The notes beneath the pieces were generated by a model. That model was not told the DNA's origin, searched no databases, and saw only the letters and a list, made by a program, of their open reading frames with translations. Below, one piece after another: positions 35,696-47,511 of a stretch of DNA of 64,000 nt (position 1 is its first letter; every line of letters starts with the position of its first letter). The position numbers and the translations under genes were made by a program. Source of the stretch: Dermanyssus gallinae. Lineage: Eukaryota > Arthropoda > Arachnida > Mesostigmata > Dermanyssidae. The stretch lies in assembly GCA_003439945.1 (NCBI GenBank), contig QVRM01002401.1, positions 1-64,000 of the forward strand, in the 5' to 3' direction.

Positions 35696-35869
35696 TCTAA
35701 ATCGACTACGTCCAACGGCCGTACTATAACGGCCACAGTCTTCCGCGCCAAAACCCCAACGTTTTCATCTGTCGAAACCAATCAGAGGAGAGAGAACCAA
35801 CTCAAGACGCTCTCCAATCCAAGCGAGACCTCAACTAACCAACAGTCCCCCTATACGAAACACACACAG

Positions 35870-36240
35870 CCCAGTGTTGAAACAAACTTCCGGTCGATTT
35901 CAGAGCGGAGTTTGGCATCTTTTGGGGTGCCAGCATGTCGCAGGGCCTCGAGAACCAATAAATATGCCGATAGAGGATGGACTCGCCACCATTCTTATCT
36001 CTATGGTTGTGCAATGCGCCAGACGAGCATTCTGTGTGTTCTCGGTCACTCGTTCACAGGCTATTCGCATTGTACTTGTCGCCGTACTGAGTTCTGCGCT
36101 GTCTGTTGATTAAGCGTTTTCTTTACAAGACAATATATCTGTTGGACTTTCCATGAGGTTTGTTCTAGCCTGCGGTCCACCTTGATGAAGCGAACATTAT
36201 CAGTGGGGGTTCGAGAACAGCAGATGATCTAGATAATGCG
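35870..36240 (+). mobile_element. possible solo or truncated LTR (uncertain)
   Basis: A segment with an internal AATAAA (about 35958) ends near ...GAACATTATCA and is followed by GTGGGGGTTCGAGAACAG, which looks like a tRNA-type primer-binding site placed just after an LTR. I found no second LTR, no pol-like protein and no defined start, so this is a weak call. Confidence 0.2.
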
Positions 36241-36989
36241 ATTGGACGCCACATCCAGTATCCAATCTAATAATACAAGGTTGGTGTCCGATCGGCCTTT
36301 TTTGTTCTGGAAGATTTCGGGAATGCATGATGCACATGCGCCACTAGCAGCCTGCGTGACTAGTGTGAGACTCGCAAGTGCAAACAAACATATTCAAGCC
36401 GCTAAAAAACGTATAAAGCAACATTTTGATTTCGAAAAAAAACCAACGATAACAATACGACGACACCTTCAGTCAGAAAGAGTTCCCGACTACCTCGGCA
36501 AAGACTAAAAGTGTAATCTACTGTGTGTAAAATTAGAGGGATGTCCAAAATACACGTGTTTACATTCACGCGTGTCATACATATATTTATTCTAAGAAGA
36601 AAGGTGTTTTCTACTTCACTCTCTTAATTTACGTCAGTTGATCTTCCAGACGCACACACGCTTGTTTACAAAGTACCCCCAGAATTTGAATTCCATTGGC
36701 CACCGGCGATGTGCTTATCCAGTTTCTCCTTTTTTTCCCTCTTCAAACGGGCTCGCAGGCCCACTGCCATAGAGCTTTGGAACAAAGCTAAGGGCATGTT
36801 TCAGACTCTTAAAATCCCCACCAAAAGTTTTTTTCTGAATTTGACGAGATAGGCGTCGGTTCGGCGAATGTCAACGCCACAGTGCAGTTTACACGCCAAA
36901 TACAATAACGGGCTCCTTTTAACTTTCACTGCTTTATAGCATAGCTGCGTACACACACCGTGAAGCAGATGCACGCAGAAATAAGCCGA

Positions 36990-37208
36990 GAAAAGTGTGA
37001 AGTCGATTTTTTTATTTGGAGTCACCTCGAGGCTCTCGTCTACGAGACTCCTGTCGAGTCGCGTGAGGAGCTGGTCGCCAAGATTACCTCCGCTGCTGAG
37101 GCCGTTCGAGCGATGCCTGGTATATTCCAAGACGTCCCACCAAATCTCTGCGAATGCTACCAAATCTGCCGAATGGTTCGCGGAGGCATCATCGAGCAGT
37201 TTCTGTAA
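36990..37208 (+). pseudogene. C-terminal fragment of a Tc/mariner-superfamily transposase
   Basis: The frame reads VDFFIWSHLEALVYETPVES ... AMPGIFQDVPPNLCECYQIC ... GGIIEQFL and stops at TAA 37206-37208. It aligns end to end with the C-terminus of the element at 24209-26166 (LDFFFWGHLKNLVYATSVES ... TPGIFERV ... FEQYLK). Downstream DNA to about 37345 also resembles that element's arm. The upstream catalytic domain is missing, so this is a 5'-truncated relative. Confidence 0.82.
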
Positions 37209-37345
37209 GATAATCAAGAGTTTTCTGTGCTTCTAGAGCTATGACAAGTGATTAATCTGATGGAGTAGATCATTTATGCATGCACTCAATCTTGACGTGT
37301 CCACGGGAGAATCTTGATTATTCCGCAGCCACGGATCAAATCGTC
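37209..37345 (+). repeat. 3' arm of the transposase fragment, shared with the foldback element near 58 kb
   Basis: The segment AATCTGATGGAGTAGATCAT and the following GCATGCACTCAATC match, in reverse complement, the centre of the foldback element at 57828-58615. This links the two as autonomous-type and non-autonomous members of one family. Confidence 0.75.
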
Positions 37346-38038
37346 ATATATTTGGTTTAAAAAAATCGCCCGAATGAAAAAACGCTTTCACGGGCTATAC
37401 TTGTACTGAAAGCTAAGATCAAGTCAGCATTTACCTCTTACGTTACGCGAGATTTCTGATCTCGCTGAGATAGCCTTAGAACACCTGCGTTCTTTTTTAA
37501 CAGTCTTTGTCAAACTCATGACTATTTCATCAATCTAAATCACAAAAATAACTACGCTTTTGTCTAAGCCATCGAAAAACCATATTTACATTATTGATTG
37601 AGTAAAGAAACAATAAGAATAATTTCATTTCATTGATGACAAGTCTCCCACTTATGCTACACTCCTGTCTCTTCACAAAGTCAGACTAAAATCAAGCTCA
37701 ACAGGGTCTTCTTAGGCGAGTTTTAAGTACTGTGAAAGGTCGTAGGGTTATGATTCTGAGCCACTGGACGTAAAAGCTAATAAAAAAATACCTTAACTTA
37801 AGTTTTCCGAATTCTCTCAATCATGTGCTAAGCTTCTGTACAGGAGGACTGGTTGTATTGTAATCGCATATCTGGTGCTTCTATGTCGGACAAAAACACT
37901 AGTGTCATTGATTTTCGTAAATTCACTGCCACTCTGAAACAAAACTCTTCAAAAGCCATGATCCATATATTTACTTTAACAAGCTCTACAAATCCCTATA
38001 AGAATGTTTAAAGATAATCGTTTTTAAATATCTATATA
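37346..38038. other. intergenic stretch, no gene recognised
   Basis: AT-rich, no coding potential seen. A block near 37955-37995 (CCATGATCCATATATTTACT, then TTTAACAAGCTCTACAAATC) resembles the inner arm of the 58-kb foldback element, so part of it may be further transposon-derived sequence. Confidence 0.45.
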
Positions 38039-38116
38039 GAGCCTGGTGGAGTAGTGCATTTCCTGCGCCTCGCAACCGGAGGAGACACATAGGCGCACGG
38101 GTTCGAGCCCCACCGT
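38039..38116 (+). mobile_element. tRNA-derived SINE, 3'-truncated copy
   Basis: Only the tRNA-like head is present: GAGCCTGGTGGAGTAGTGCA through CGGGTTCGAGCCCCACCGTT. It is followed directly by a TA run in place of the SINE body. Same family as the copies at 12247, 26641 and 47330. Confidence 0.85.
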
Positions 38117-38118
38117 TG

Positions 38119-38151
<33 letters not shown>

Positions 38152-39523
38152 GTAAAGAGAAACAGTTTGAGAAGCTTAAACATTTATAAGGTGAACCAAA
38201 TAAATTCGTTTACTAGTAAAAGCCCAACGGGTGCTAAGGTCGTACCGCAGGATCGCATTAATCTACGACTCCCCCCCTAACCGACCTCGCTAGACGAAGA
38301 GGTCCTTAAAATGGTGACAAACAATAAAAATTTGAATCATCGTCAATGTTATTGCACGTGGACACGGCTATAACTCAATATTTTTATTGCACCTCCGACT
38401 GCTACTCGGTTCTACCCAGCGTCAATCTCACGAGAGTGTTTGTAAATAATTCAGTTTTTTCTAAAAACATCATCGTATACACTCTAGCGTTATGCGGATA
38501 CGACTAGCTGCTTAATCAAATTACACCAACTGACTGTTTAGTTGCCTTTGCGTACTATATCGCAGTTTTAAGCAGAACTCAGCTTAGCTATGTAATAGCA
38601 TTCGGGCTCAATATCCCAACTAGCCCCTTGGGCCCCACTGAAACGTGTAAACTGTCACAATATTGAGCTTATAGAAGTCGGATAGGGTGGTGTAAATATG
38701 TCGAAATTAGTTGGAAGACAGCCAAAAGGCTCCGATATGTCGTCACGACAACTTGGCACCTATGGCGCGCTTGCACAGACACACACACACAGAAACACAC
38801 ACATACATGAAGACGTGCAAATATTAACGGGGATTAGTCAGATTCGAGCTACATGCAGCCCAGTTAGCTGGTAGTACAGGCTCACAATGGGCACGGATCA
38901 GGATCATATACGTCAGCAGGACGCAGTGGTCATGTTGAAGTATCACGTGGCTGACCTTTAATGGCATGCAAGCGTGACCTTTCTTTTGCATGTGTACGTC
39001 TACCAGAGGAAGAGAACGGCGCTCATGTGCCAATCTTCAAGACGAGGTCCACCACGTCGTCACTGATATCGCTACCCTTTAGTGCTTACTGCCACTACGA
39101 CAATTACCATGACTCTCTACGCTAATGTGGCGTGCATCTCAAAGATGGCTGGCTCGTCCGCAGGTCCTGGATGTATTAGAGCTGCAACAGGGTAGAACGT
39201 GGGCAACCGACCAGCCTACCAAGGTGGTGAGGTTGTTTTTCGAGTCGTCACTCCTCACGGCACTACGTCCATATGGCGCGTAGATAGAATGATGACGGCG
39301 ACGTAGAATGATGCCATTTTCATGTGCCTATTGGCAATACGCACACTTCAGGCTATGTGCTGATGTACATTGAGAGTCTCGCCCCTTGGCTACGCTACGT
39401 CTATCTATATAATAGACCATGATCGCTATTATGCGTATGTCTAATGACTAAAAAGTAGCCGGTGGTATATACGTTAACAGTCCGCGAAATATAGTCGACA
39501 TGAACACTGGCAGGAGTGCTTGC

Positions 39524-39571
<48 letters not shown>

Positions 39572-39696
39572 ATGCGAGAGAGAGAGAGAGGGAGAGCGAG
39601 AATAGACAGATACCTACCACGATAAAGTGGAGGTAATACTAACGAAATTAAAGATATCGATTGCAAACTAGAGCATCTCAGCCAATCAGTATTTGC

Positions 39697-39737
<41 letters not shown>

Positions 39738-40678
39738 CTTCACTAGATATTTACAACCGATGCTATGTGCATTGTGTCGAGTGAAACAATAGTCTCCCGC
39801 CATCTCGCAATAGGTTAAGTTCTACTACAACTGTATACTTACATAACTATATACTTGGGAAAACATGACAACAAGGTTTTTTTTGTCAATCAGCAAGCGC
39901 TACATATGGATACTCTCTGGGTACATCCATCGTCCTTTACTGCAGATATCACTTGTTTTGCTAGAGAAAATATACATACGTTTTAGTGAATGTTTAAATA
40001 ATCAACGTGCAAATCATCGCCTTAATGCTTCTAGATGTCGACTATGTCAGTGGTGGTGCTTCCGGCGGTTGAACGAATGCTTGTTTGCATGAGCAGGGCA
40101 GGGTACTCAAACCGGGTAAGTTGCTGGGAACGAGACTAGTCCACGTCGTCTAAGGCCTACTCGCACAACACGGTTTTCAGTAATCAACAGTGTGTTACAA
40201 CCAAACATACATGCCGGGTAGCGGCGATTCGCGAACTAAGGCAAGAATGTCACAATCTAGGATCAGCAGTGGCCACAGCTTGGTCCGCTTTGTTTTGTTT
40301 GTTTAGAAAGTTTGTCAATTAGTAAATTCCGCTCGCACTCTCTCGCTACTAAGCGAAGTAGCGCAACGGGTCAAAACTGTTTGTTGATGCGATAGGTCGC
40401 TCCAAAGAGCTGCCTCTCTTCCTCGGTCCGCATTTCCAGTCTCGGGGCTCCAAGACTCCAAGTGGAGTCCGCTTGACTGTGGGCATTGTGCCCTGTATAT
40501 GCTGTCGCGGACCATTTGACATCTTTATACATGCAATGTCTATATTGCGGAATAAATACCATGTACCATTGTGAATGCATGTGGATAGAAGTAACAGTGT
40601 ACAAATGGCCTCTCTCTCTCTCCCTCGCACACACACAAATACACGCAGGCATACCTATATATATATATATATATGCAA

Positions 40679-40724
<46 letters not shown>

Positions 40725-41149
40725 TTCTACAAACACTACCGTAGCTGCTTTTAGCTGACCTTTCGCTAAGGTCAACTAGACACTACACGTTAGTTCGTAG
40801 TGTGAGATAACTATAACATCTTAAAGCATAACTACTACTTCGACACTCAACTCGAATCTAACCTAGGGTTACATAACCACTGTATATGATATGCTTATGT
40901 CTTCTTCCTTTTCCGCCTCCTCCTCATCTGCTGATAAGGCGAATTGACCGTAGTGTAAATTAGGAGAAGCTGTTATTATATTCCCATATGCCGCCCGTTC
41001 CAGCTGCACATGTGAATGACAACCACCGGAAAACCTCCCATTCCACAAGCTCGTTGACAATGTTAGGCTGCGGCCCAATATTGCATTAACTAGTTCACGA
41101 TGAGCAAACGATGACCTCGAGCCGAATCGAAGCAGCCCCTGAAGTCGCT
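38117..41149. other. intergenic stretch with TA and GA microsatellites
   Basis: TA runs at about 38117-38146, 39523-39549 (continuing into GA repeats to about 39593), 39701-39731, 40656-40673 and 40681-40720. CA repeats near 38778-38805 and CT repeats near 40611-40622. No gene is recognised; this is the 3' side of lipid-transfer gene B. Confidence 0.55.
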
Positions 41150-41323
41150 TCAGGGGAGGTTGAGAAGTCCGCGCGCTTCGAACATCTTCTGTGTGAGATC
41201 GTAGACACGGGCCGCGTTCATTCCTACGCTGTGCAGCAACCTCCGTACGTCCGCCTTTTCGTCGCGCGCCTTCGAGAACATGGCTTCAACTGTCGGCAGA
41301 GCGTACATCGCTAAGAAAGCTCC
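41150..41323 (-). CDS. ceramide-1-phosphate transfer-like protein, gene B, exon 3
   Basis: This is the last coding exon of gene B: 57 codons plus TGA, after the acceptor ACATACGATTTCAG. It reads GAFLAMYALPTVEAMFSKAR ... ARVYDLTQKMFEARGLLNLP, the closing helices of a GLTP fold. Length (174 nt) and phase equal exon 3 of gene A. It lies about 5.6 kb from exon 2, because the intron has absorbed transposons. Confidence 0.92.
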   Translation of the reverse strand, partial: GAFLAMYALPTVEAMFSKARDEKADVRRLLHSVGMNAARVYDLTQKMFEARGLLNLP

Positions 41324-43077
41324 CTGAAATCGTATGTGCAAGAGCAGTGTAACCAGCTAGCATATGAGTAAAAGTGTATTGTGCGTATATAGCTGCATAC
41401 TTTTTGGAGAGGGAGACTGCGGCATTACATATGTAGCCATTATATATGCAACGTTGTATATGCGCGCATATAAGTAAGTGTATATTATACGCATATAAGT
41501 ATATACCTGCAACAATGTTAAGAGTCTTGCAAAAAAGAACGTGTATGACTTATTAAAAATATTGCGGTTTGTTTACCGGCAGCACATCACTTTTCTCCTC
41601 CGTTATGAACATACACACACAATCTAATTCGATAATGTCGCCTTTTTGGTCACACACACTTTCGCAAGCGCTTGGTCACTTTGTTCACGGTTGGGCGCAG
41701 ATAGATTTTACCATGCCGTTCATCGCATGCCTGCTTGAGTTGGTGCAGATGCTGGTGGTGTGTGCGTTCAACCTTGGTCTTCAGATGCTTCACACGGAGT
41801 AATCCAATGGGTCACATCGGGTTTGTAGCCACTCTTTTACGTACAGAGCGATAAACAATATGTAGTGTTTTAACGGATCTTGGTCGACCGGATCAGGTCC
41901 CCGATATGTTCCAAGTCCTGGTATCTTTGCATAGTCCTATGCACATCAATTCGACTAATGTATAGGCACCGATATACCACGACAGAGCGGGAGATGAAAA
42001 TCGATCTTTTGTGATCAATAGTTGCCATTACTATGTTCGTAAAGGGCTTTGCTCACGCTAAACGAATTCGAATCCAGCTTATGCTGTTGTTCTTGTAGCT
42101 GAGTGGTGCTACGATTACCACCCTCGAGATTCGAATGTCTAAAACGCGCGAACTTCTATGAGTTCAAACAAAGCTTGTTACATGACTTATGTCGTGTACC
42201 AAGTTTTTTCCAGCCGCAAAGTTTCCAGCCGAGGCGCTATCAATGCAGATAACACTTTATAAACGACGCTTTTCTTTGTTAAGCCACGATACCATGAAGA
42301 TGTCAAGGGATCCCCTTTTCGTTTTAGTGTCACGCTTCGGAGACCTGGCTGGCTTTCCATTCTTCAGTTAGGTAAGACGTCTTCATAGTTTCATTAAAGA
42401 GAGTAGCAAGAGAGGCAAGAAGCCAAAGCAACCGCCTGTCGCAGATGTTCGTCCCGGGCAAGGTCTGGACCCGCAGCCTTTTCTGACGGCGCCTTCATTA
42501 TCGCGTTCATTACCTCCGATATACCCATAGGGCGAGCCAGCTCATGGCGGGCTTCGGTTACTCATTGGTCCCATAGGGAGACATACATCTGGCACGCACA
42601 GGTGCAATTGGTGACCGTAGAAGAACTTGCGAGCATGTGTCGATAATGACTATCTAGCCGTTCATGTGATACTGGAGAGCCTGTCGCGTTGGGCACGTGT
42701 CAGAGCGTTACTATTTGTCTGCATGAATTTAGAATTTCAAACAGCGTTTCAGATACCATAATTCTTGGGTATACCAACAGTTTTTTTCGGGGCTCGCTCG
42801 ACTGGGGGCGCACGCTATGTAGTATATCATTTCGTCTTTGTGTATAGACTTCGACATTCAGGCGGTTAACGACAGGGAGAACCCCTTGTCAGAGCTCCAG
42901 TAAGCGTAAAGTTAAGTCAATCGTAGCGTTTAACCGTTGCCGCCTTTGGCCAGCTGTCTGATGATGTACTGTGAGTGACATTACAACTCGAAGGTGTCAT
43001 CTAGAGCCGAAAGCCATAGTATTTATTTGAGGGTATTTGTGTTTGATGCTATCATGCCGGGCTTGTGTGGCAAATAT
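41324..43077 (-). other. part of intron 2 of gene B, no further feature
   Basis: Intronic by position between exons 3 and 2 of gene B. No recognisable coding or repeat element. Confidence 0.55.
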
Positions 43078-43508
43078 CTATATCATAGACACTCCGTAGT
43101 ATCTATATCGTAGACACTCCGTTGGTTTTTCCACTGTATGCAAGCAATACACTAGCTTTTCCACCAGATCGAAAAAAGCTTCAGAGGGACCGCTCGCTGC
43201 AATCCATTTGTTCCCTTTCGACTGTTTTATACGCGGGAACAGAAAAGAGCAGCACGGAGCCAGGTCTGGCAAATAGGGAGGTTGCAGAAATATAGAAATC
43301 GAAATTAGTCATCAAATAATACGAAATCAGTAACGGGGTGTGCGCTGTTGTGATAAAGGATCCAAAAGTTGGATGCCCATCGTTCTGGCCTCTTGCGTCG
43401 GACGTTCTCGCACAGTCTTGTTAAAAATTTGCGGTAGTATTCCTCAATAACCGTAAAAATAGGCGGCGAAAATTCGTGGACGATGACTGGCGGCACTTCT
43501 AAGCCCAA
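43078..43508 (-). mobile_element. mariner-like transposase remnant in gene B intron 2
   Basis: Minus-strand translation gives EFSPPIFTVIEEYYRKFLTR ... NVRRKRPERW ... FWILYHNSAH (43305-43508), then PDLAPCCSFLFPRIK (43078-43272). The pattern is that of mariner transposases around the second and third catalytic Asp. The usual HHDNAPAH reads YHNSAHPV and APCD reads APCC, so both Asp codons are lost. Frameshifted and truncated. Confidence 0.8.
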
Positions 43509-43578
43509 TAAACCGAAGGACCTTAGTAGTTTCGGTTTGGATGCAAAAATTCAAAATACTGGAACTTACCGACCCGTC

Positions 43579-43579
<1 letters not shown>

Positions 43580-43614
<35 letters not shown>
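43580..43614. repeat. (TA)n microsatellite
   Basis: Uninterrupted TA run just beyond the mariner remnant. Confidence 0.9.
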
Positions 43615-43619
<5 letters not shown>

Positions 43620-44286
43620 TAGTTTTTCTTTTCTTGATTGTAATATTTTTGCAATTGTGTCTGCGCGAACGTATTGTCACAGGTTCTCTCACCAATTCAG
43701 CGTAGCCAGGTCAACAAAATGCCCCGAAGAGATGTTGCATTTCCTCGTTGAATGTTGAGCGACAGCCTCTGACTTTTGCAAGATTTGAATGTTCGATTCT
43801 CCCGTCGAAATGTAAAGGCTCGACACGCTGAATCAGCTTAATTGCAACCGAGCTTGAATCTCCCATTGTCTCGAACGCCAACGGACAAAATCTTACATAC
43901 GAAAAGCCGGCAGGCCACAGTACCCGAAAAACGATGTTTAAAGCGGAGCCATATGCCCATCGGCCTGCATGAGCGCATGACAAGCCATGATCCAGGTCAG
44001 CGGGTCTACATGATCACTACAACGACCTCTAGGATACTTGCACTGCTGTAGCATGAAAAATTGTGGTAAAAGGTGTCACGTGAGGTTAAAAATCAGCTGT
44101 CCGTGTCCTTGCTTGATGCAGCCCCCGCTCTTATGAACTCAATGCTCAAGGTCCCATGCAACGTTATGACGGTAAGATCCATAAGATCCTCTTCGTGACG
44201 CCGAGCCCCAAGAGCGTACTCGCAGATTCGGAGTCCCATACACTACTCATAGAGATTGTGATGGATCCGAATCTGCGAGGCTTTTG

Positions 44287-45735
44287 TCAGTCGGAAAGCG
44301 CCGCTCTTAGGAACTCGACGTCATATATGGTGGTCTTGTCCTGCCGAGCTTTTGCCAGGGTCCTGTTTGGGCCGCAAACCTCGGCATCTAAAACCCAGAC
44401 CTCGGTAGGTGTCGTTATTACGAGGTCGGGCCTTAGACCCGGTGCGCCCGCTCGATGGAATACTCGCTCACGAACCACCTCATGACCCCTCTCTCGGAGA
44501 AGACGCGTTACGCGATCACAGACGTCGTCATGTCTCTTTATAGTTTGCTGTGTGTTGTATCGCACATCGGAGCGACCTAAGCCAACGTCTCAGGCGCATG
44601 ACACCCGTGCCTACGACGTTATTATAGCCTGGGCGTCCCCTGACCAATCTGGCATGCGTTGGTAGTTCGTTGATCCTGAGCTTTAGTAGGTTTAAATATT
44701 CCTTACCAGATAGGTAGGGCATACCCTTAATCCAGTAATGTACGAAAGGCGTTTCATGCGCCTTTTTTAAAATGTGCCCCATCGAACGTGTGTGTAGTTG
44801 TTGATACCAGTAATCGGTGTCTTGTGTAGCGGTCTCAATGGAGGTTCCGAAGCGCTCGCAAACAAATCTTGTTTTCGTAAGGTCTTTTTTGAAGAGCTCG
44901 ATGGTTAGCATCCTATTGGACCACAAGGGTGCGTGGAGTGTTGTAGTGCTGTCAGACGGGAGAGGCGGAGTTTGAGGATAAATGTTTGGAGGCAGGGGAT
45001 GTCCAGACCGCCGTGTGCTGTGTGCGTGTAAGAGGTAGGTATATATATGTATATATAATGTTATATTCTCCTTAGTGGTGATAGCCATGTCAAGTAATCT
45101 TAATCACTATTGATTGGGTTCTCTGTGCGCTTTTTTGTGTTTTTTTTGCTATGTACGTCTCAAGTACTTTTTCACTGAACCGCAATCTGTCGAGTACGAA
45201 GTCTCTCACAAGAATGCGCTTTCTGCACAGCTCCAGCACTAAACCTTTTAAGGTCACTTAGTGTTAAGTGCGGCGCGAACCGCAGCTTTTATAACCCTAA
45301 GAATCTTCATTGCTACTGCCAACTCGCCGTTTCGGAGATTTCTTAGTAGCATAGCTATTGATTTATTGTTAGCTTGGCATGTATACCTAAATACACATGT
45401 CACCCTTTTATACCAAAGGCTATGCTTGCAGTTTTTGATGTGTCTATTAAAAGCTAAACGCGAGGTGAGGGTCACAGCTAGGTATGAGTAGTGACTGACG
45501 AACTCAAACCTCTGTTGATCCAAAGACGGCGGTCGACACTGGCGTAGGCGACGTCCCGACTGGCGCGAAGGACCTTTGTTTTGGAGACGTTGATATTTAG
45601 TCGGTTGTCTGCCTAATAGTAATGCCTCGTTTTAATGCCTCGTTCAAGTTCTGCAAGTGGTCCCGAGATTTGGCCAAAATTACCAGATCGTGACTAAACC
45701 GGAACGTTAAACAAACTTTTTATTTCGAGAGTTAG
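44287..45735 (-). mobile_element. decayed R2-like LINE: RT end, zinc knuckle and restriction-like endonuclease
   Basis: Reading leftwards on the minus strand in changing frames: FSHDLVILAKSRDHLQNLNE (near 45630-45710) is the RT catalytic box region with FADD turned into FSHD. Next are a thumb segment (YLAVTLTSRLAFNRHIKNCK, 45254-45523) and a segment with LRINELPTHARLVRGRPG. A damaged C..C/H/C knuckle follows (CHAPETLA...). Last is KRHDDVCDRVTRLLRERG, then LRPDLVITTP and VWVLDAEV, which carry the PD...D pattern of the R2-type endonuclease. Several stops and frameshifts, and loss of an Asp in the FADD box, make it dead. It lies in intron 2 of gene B in the same orientation as the gene. Confidence 0.78.
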
Positions 45736-45744
45736 AGAAATTAA

Positions 45745-45945
45745 ATCCGAGCAAGATGGCTTAGTGGCAAAGCCTTTGCCTTACATTCGGGAGGACTGGG
45801 TTCGAGACCCAGACCGGCCACTCTTACATTGGTTTGCATGGTTTCCAATTTAGACAAGGTAAATGCCGGAGTGGATTAAAATTAGCCATGACATGAAAAA
45901 AAAACGTACACAGGCAATTGCCTTACGGGAAATCTTAAAAAAATA
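45745..45945 (+). mobile_element. second tRNA-derived SINE type
   Basis: GATGGCTTAGTGGCAAAGCC matches a Pol III A box and GACTGGGTTCGAGACCCAGA a B box with a good T-stem. The anticodon arm is degenerate, so this is not a functional tRNA. A non-tRNA tail follows (GCCGGAGTGGATTAAAATTA) with A runs at the end. It is not the same family as the GTCGAGCCC SINEs. Confidence 0.65.
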
Positions 45946-46240
45946 AAAATATATTGCTATTGAACCGGTAGGCCGCGCCTTTAAGAACCTAAAACACATG
46001 TTGAACAAGTGCGTTTGCGAATCAGAAGAAGTTCCCATCGGTGTCAAAGATAGCTCGCTAGATCAATTTAGGTGTCACGCGCTGGTCTCAGAAACATTGT
46101 AAACGAACATCTCGAGACTGTCTCATATCGTTATGCGCAAAAACAATAGCTAACCGTGAGGCACAAAAGTTGACTTTGTGCAAACATTTTCTACAGCGCG
46201 TGGCTGCTATCTTGACGTGTTGTTCACGAACGCGTGCAAC

Positions 46241-46396
46241 ATGTGTGTAGTAGCAACAAGCCCAGCATCAAAATTCGTCTGAAACACCCACAGGGGAAGT
46301 GTGGGTGTACTTCAGCAGGCAGGAAAGCTGTGGGTGTACTTCAGCAGGTAACGGTAGGATAAGAGTTAACCAGTTAAGAAGAGTACCACTCATAAC
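46241..46396 (+). repeat. 156-bp segment duplicated at 48180-48336 (copy 1)
   Basis: From ATGTGTGTAGTAGCAACAAG to AAGAGTACCACTCATAAC, nearly identical to 48180-48336 (about four differences). Inside it the unit GTGGGTGTACTTCAGCAGG occurs twice in tandem, and CACCCACA faces TGTGGGTG as a short hairpin. The two copies lie on either side of exon 2 of gene B. Confidence 0.95.
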
Positions 46397-46810
46397 TCAA
46401 AGACTCACCCACACAAGCATAACAGTGCAGGAGGAATGCAGGAAGCACCTTTCTGACTTTTTGAACAAGTCGGAATGGCCGCCGTGGAGCCCAGGCTTCA
46501 GCCTTAAAGGAATTTTCTGTGCAGGTGGTTTAGAAAGCCTGTCTTAGAATGATTTACTTCTGAAATTTGGACGAGCCCAAGCAAGCTCGTCGGGAGCCGT
46601 GGAACAAACTTGGCGAAACGCCAAGTTTCAGAAGGCTGCGGGCGTCTGTGACAAACAACGGTGGATGACTTGTGTTATATATAAATTTCATTAACCAAGT
46701 CATGTACCTAATAAAGTAAACGTTTATTGGGTTAGCATATTCTATCGATCGTTTTATAATATGAAAAGTGAGTTGCCATTGTAATTATGGCCCATCCTGT
46801 ATATGTATAC
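46397..46810 (+). mobile_element. transposase C-terminal remnant (Tc/mariner superfamily)
   Basis: Translation reads ECRKHLSDFLNKSEWPPWSP (about 46432-46492), normally followed by DLNPLDF-type sequence but here GFSLKG. In other frames AWNKLGETPSFRRLRA and VTNNGG follow, the usual tail of such transposases. It ends near GGCCCATCCTGTATATG, which looks like the edge of a terminal repeat. Inactive and truncated. Confidence 0.6.
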
Positions 46811-46892
46811 ATATATTTGAAACAATCTAATATATTGTTTTTAAATATATCCACATAACTCTACAAGACAGCAACAGAGCGGCTAGTCTTAC

Positions 46893-47131
46893 CTTTCGGG
46901 TGAGGTAACCGTGGTATTTGGCTAGCGTTTGCTCGTAGCAGTCCTGGGCGAGGCTCGTCATTTTGTCCTGAAAGTTGACGGTGGCCAGCCGCGAAAAGAA
47001 CATTGCCACGAATTGCAGAGCTCGATGAAGTCGCAGCCACGTTCGACAGCCCGACGGTGGATGTCTGATAGCGATAGCTCCCGAAGCCGTTTCGAACGAC
47101 ATCATTGACGATAGCGAGTTGAAGTGTTCCG
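46893..47131 (-). CDS. ceramide-1-phosphate transfer-like protein, gene B, exon 2
   Basis: The exon is 239 nt, phase 1 in and phase 0 out, exactly as in gene A. It begins AEHFNSLSSMMSFETASGAI. SGCRTWLRLHRALQF retains all three Arg/His positions of the phosphate-binding helix, and CYEQTLAKYHGYLTRK carries the conserved His. The acceptor (GTGAGCACAG) has a weak pyrimidine tract; the donor is CGAAAG|GTAAGA. Exon 2 is isolated between 5.6-kb and 3.5-kb introns filled with repeats. Confidence 0.92.
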
Positions 47132-47329
47132 CTGTGCTCACGTTGACGATGCGTTGACAGGATGCATTGCGCACAATTCGATGAACAAACAGAACATGAA
47201 GGCAAGACAAAAAAACAACACCGAAAACATCCTCTTAGCTCTCACCCGGTCCTTTTGTAGATCACCTACAGCTTTGCGATAGTCGGTCTGTTCTGAGCAT
47301 CTTGCAGCTGTCTACCAGACTACCTACTA

Positions 47330-47511
47330 GTAAAGTTTTCGGGCTGACCCTTCAGCCAAGATTTAACGTCCACGGAACTGTTTTTCACATTGCTTCATAG
47401 ACGGACCCCCATAAATACAAATGTGCAGCGGTGGGGTTCGAACCCGCGCACCTATGTGTCTCCTCCGGTTGCGAGGCGGAGGACTTAATCCACTACGCCA
47501 CCGGGCTCGAC
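47330..47511 (-). mobile_element. tRNA-derived SINE, full copy, inverted
   Basis: On the minus strand it reads GTCGAGCCCGGTGGCGTAGT ... GCGGGTTCGAACCCCACCGC, then the GGGGGTCCGTCTATGAAGC body. It is flanked by a perfect 16-bp direct repeat ACCAGACTACCTACTA at 47314-47329 and 47512-47527. It is the best-preserved tRNA head: the stem TCCTCCG/CGGAGGA encloses CCTCGCAAC, which would place a CGC (Ala-type) anticodon in the loop. Lies in intron 1 of gene B. Confidence 0.93.

Noticed and set aside
35870..36113. Two overlapping 65-79-codon plus frames with Cys-rich ends
   Set aside because: No family resemblance, and the segment looks more like an LTR than coding DNA.
45755..45825. Functional tRNA gene
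   Set aside because: A and B boxes are good, but the acceptor and anticodon stems do not pair properly and a SINE-like tail follows.
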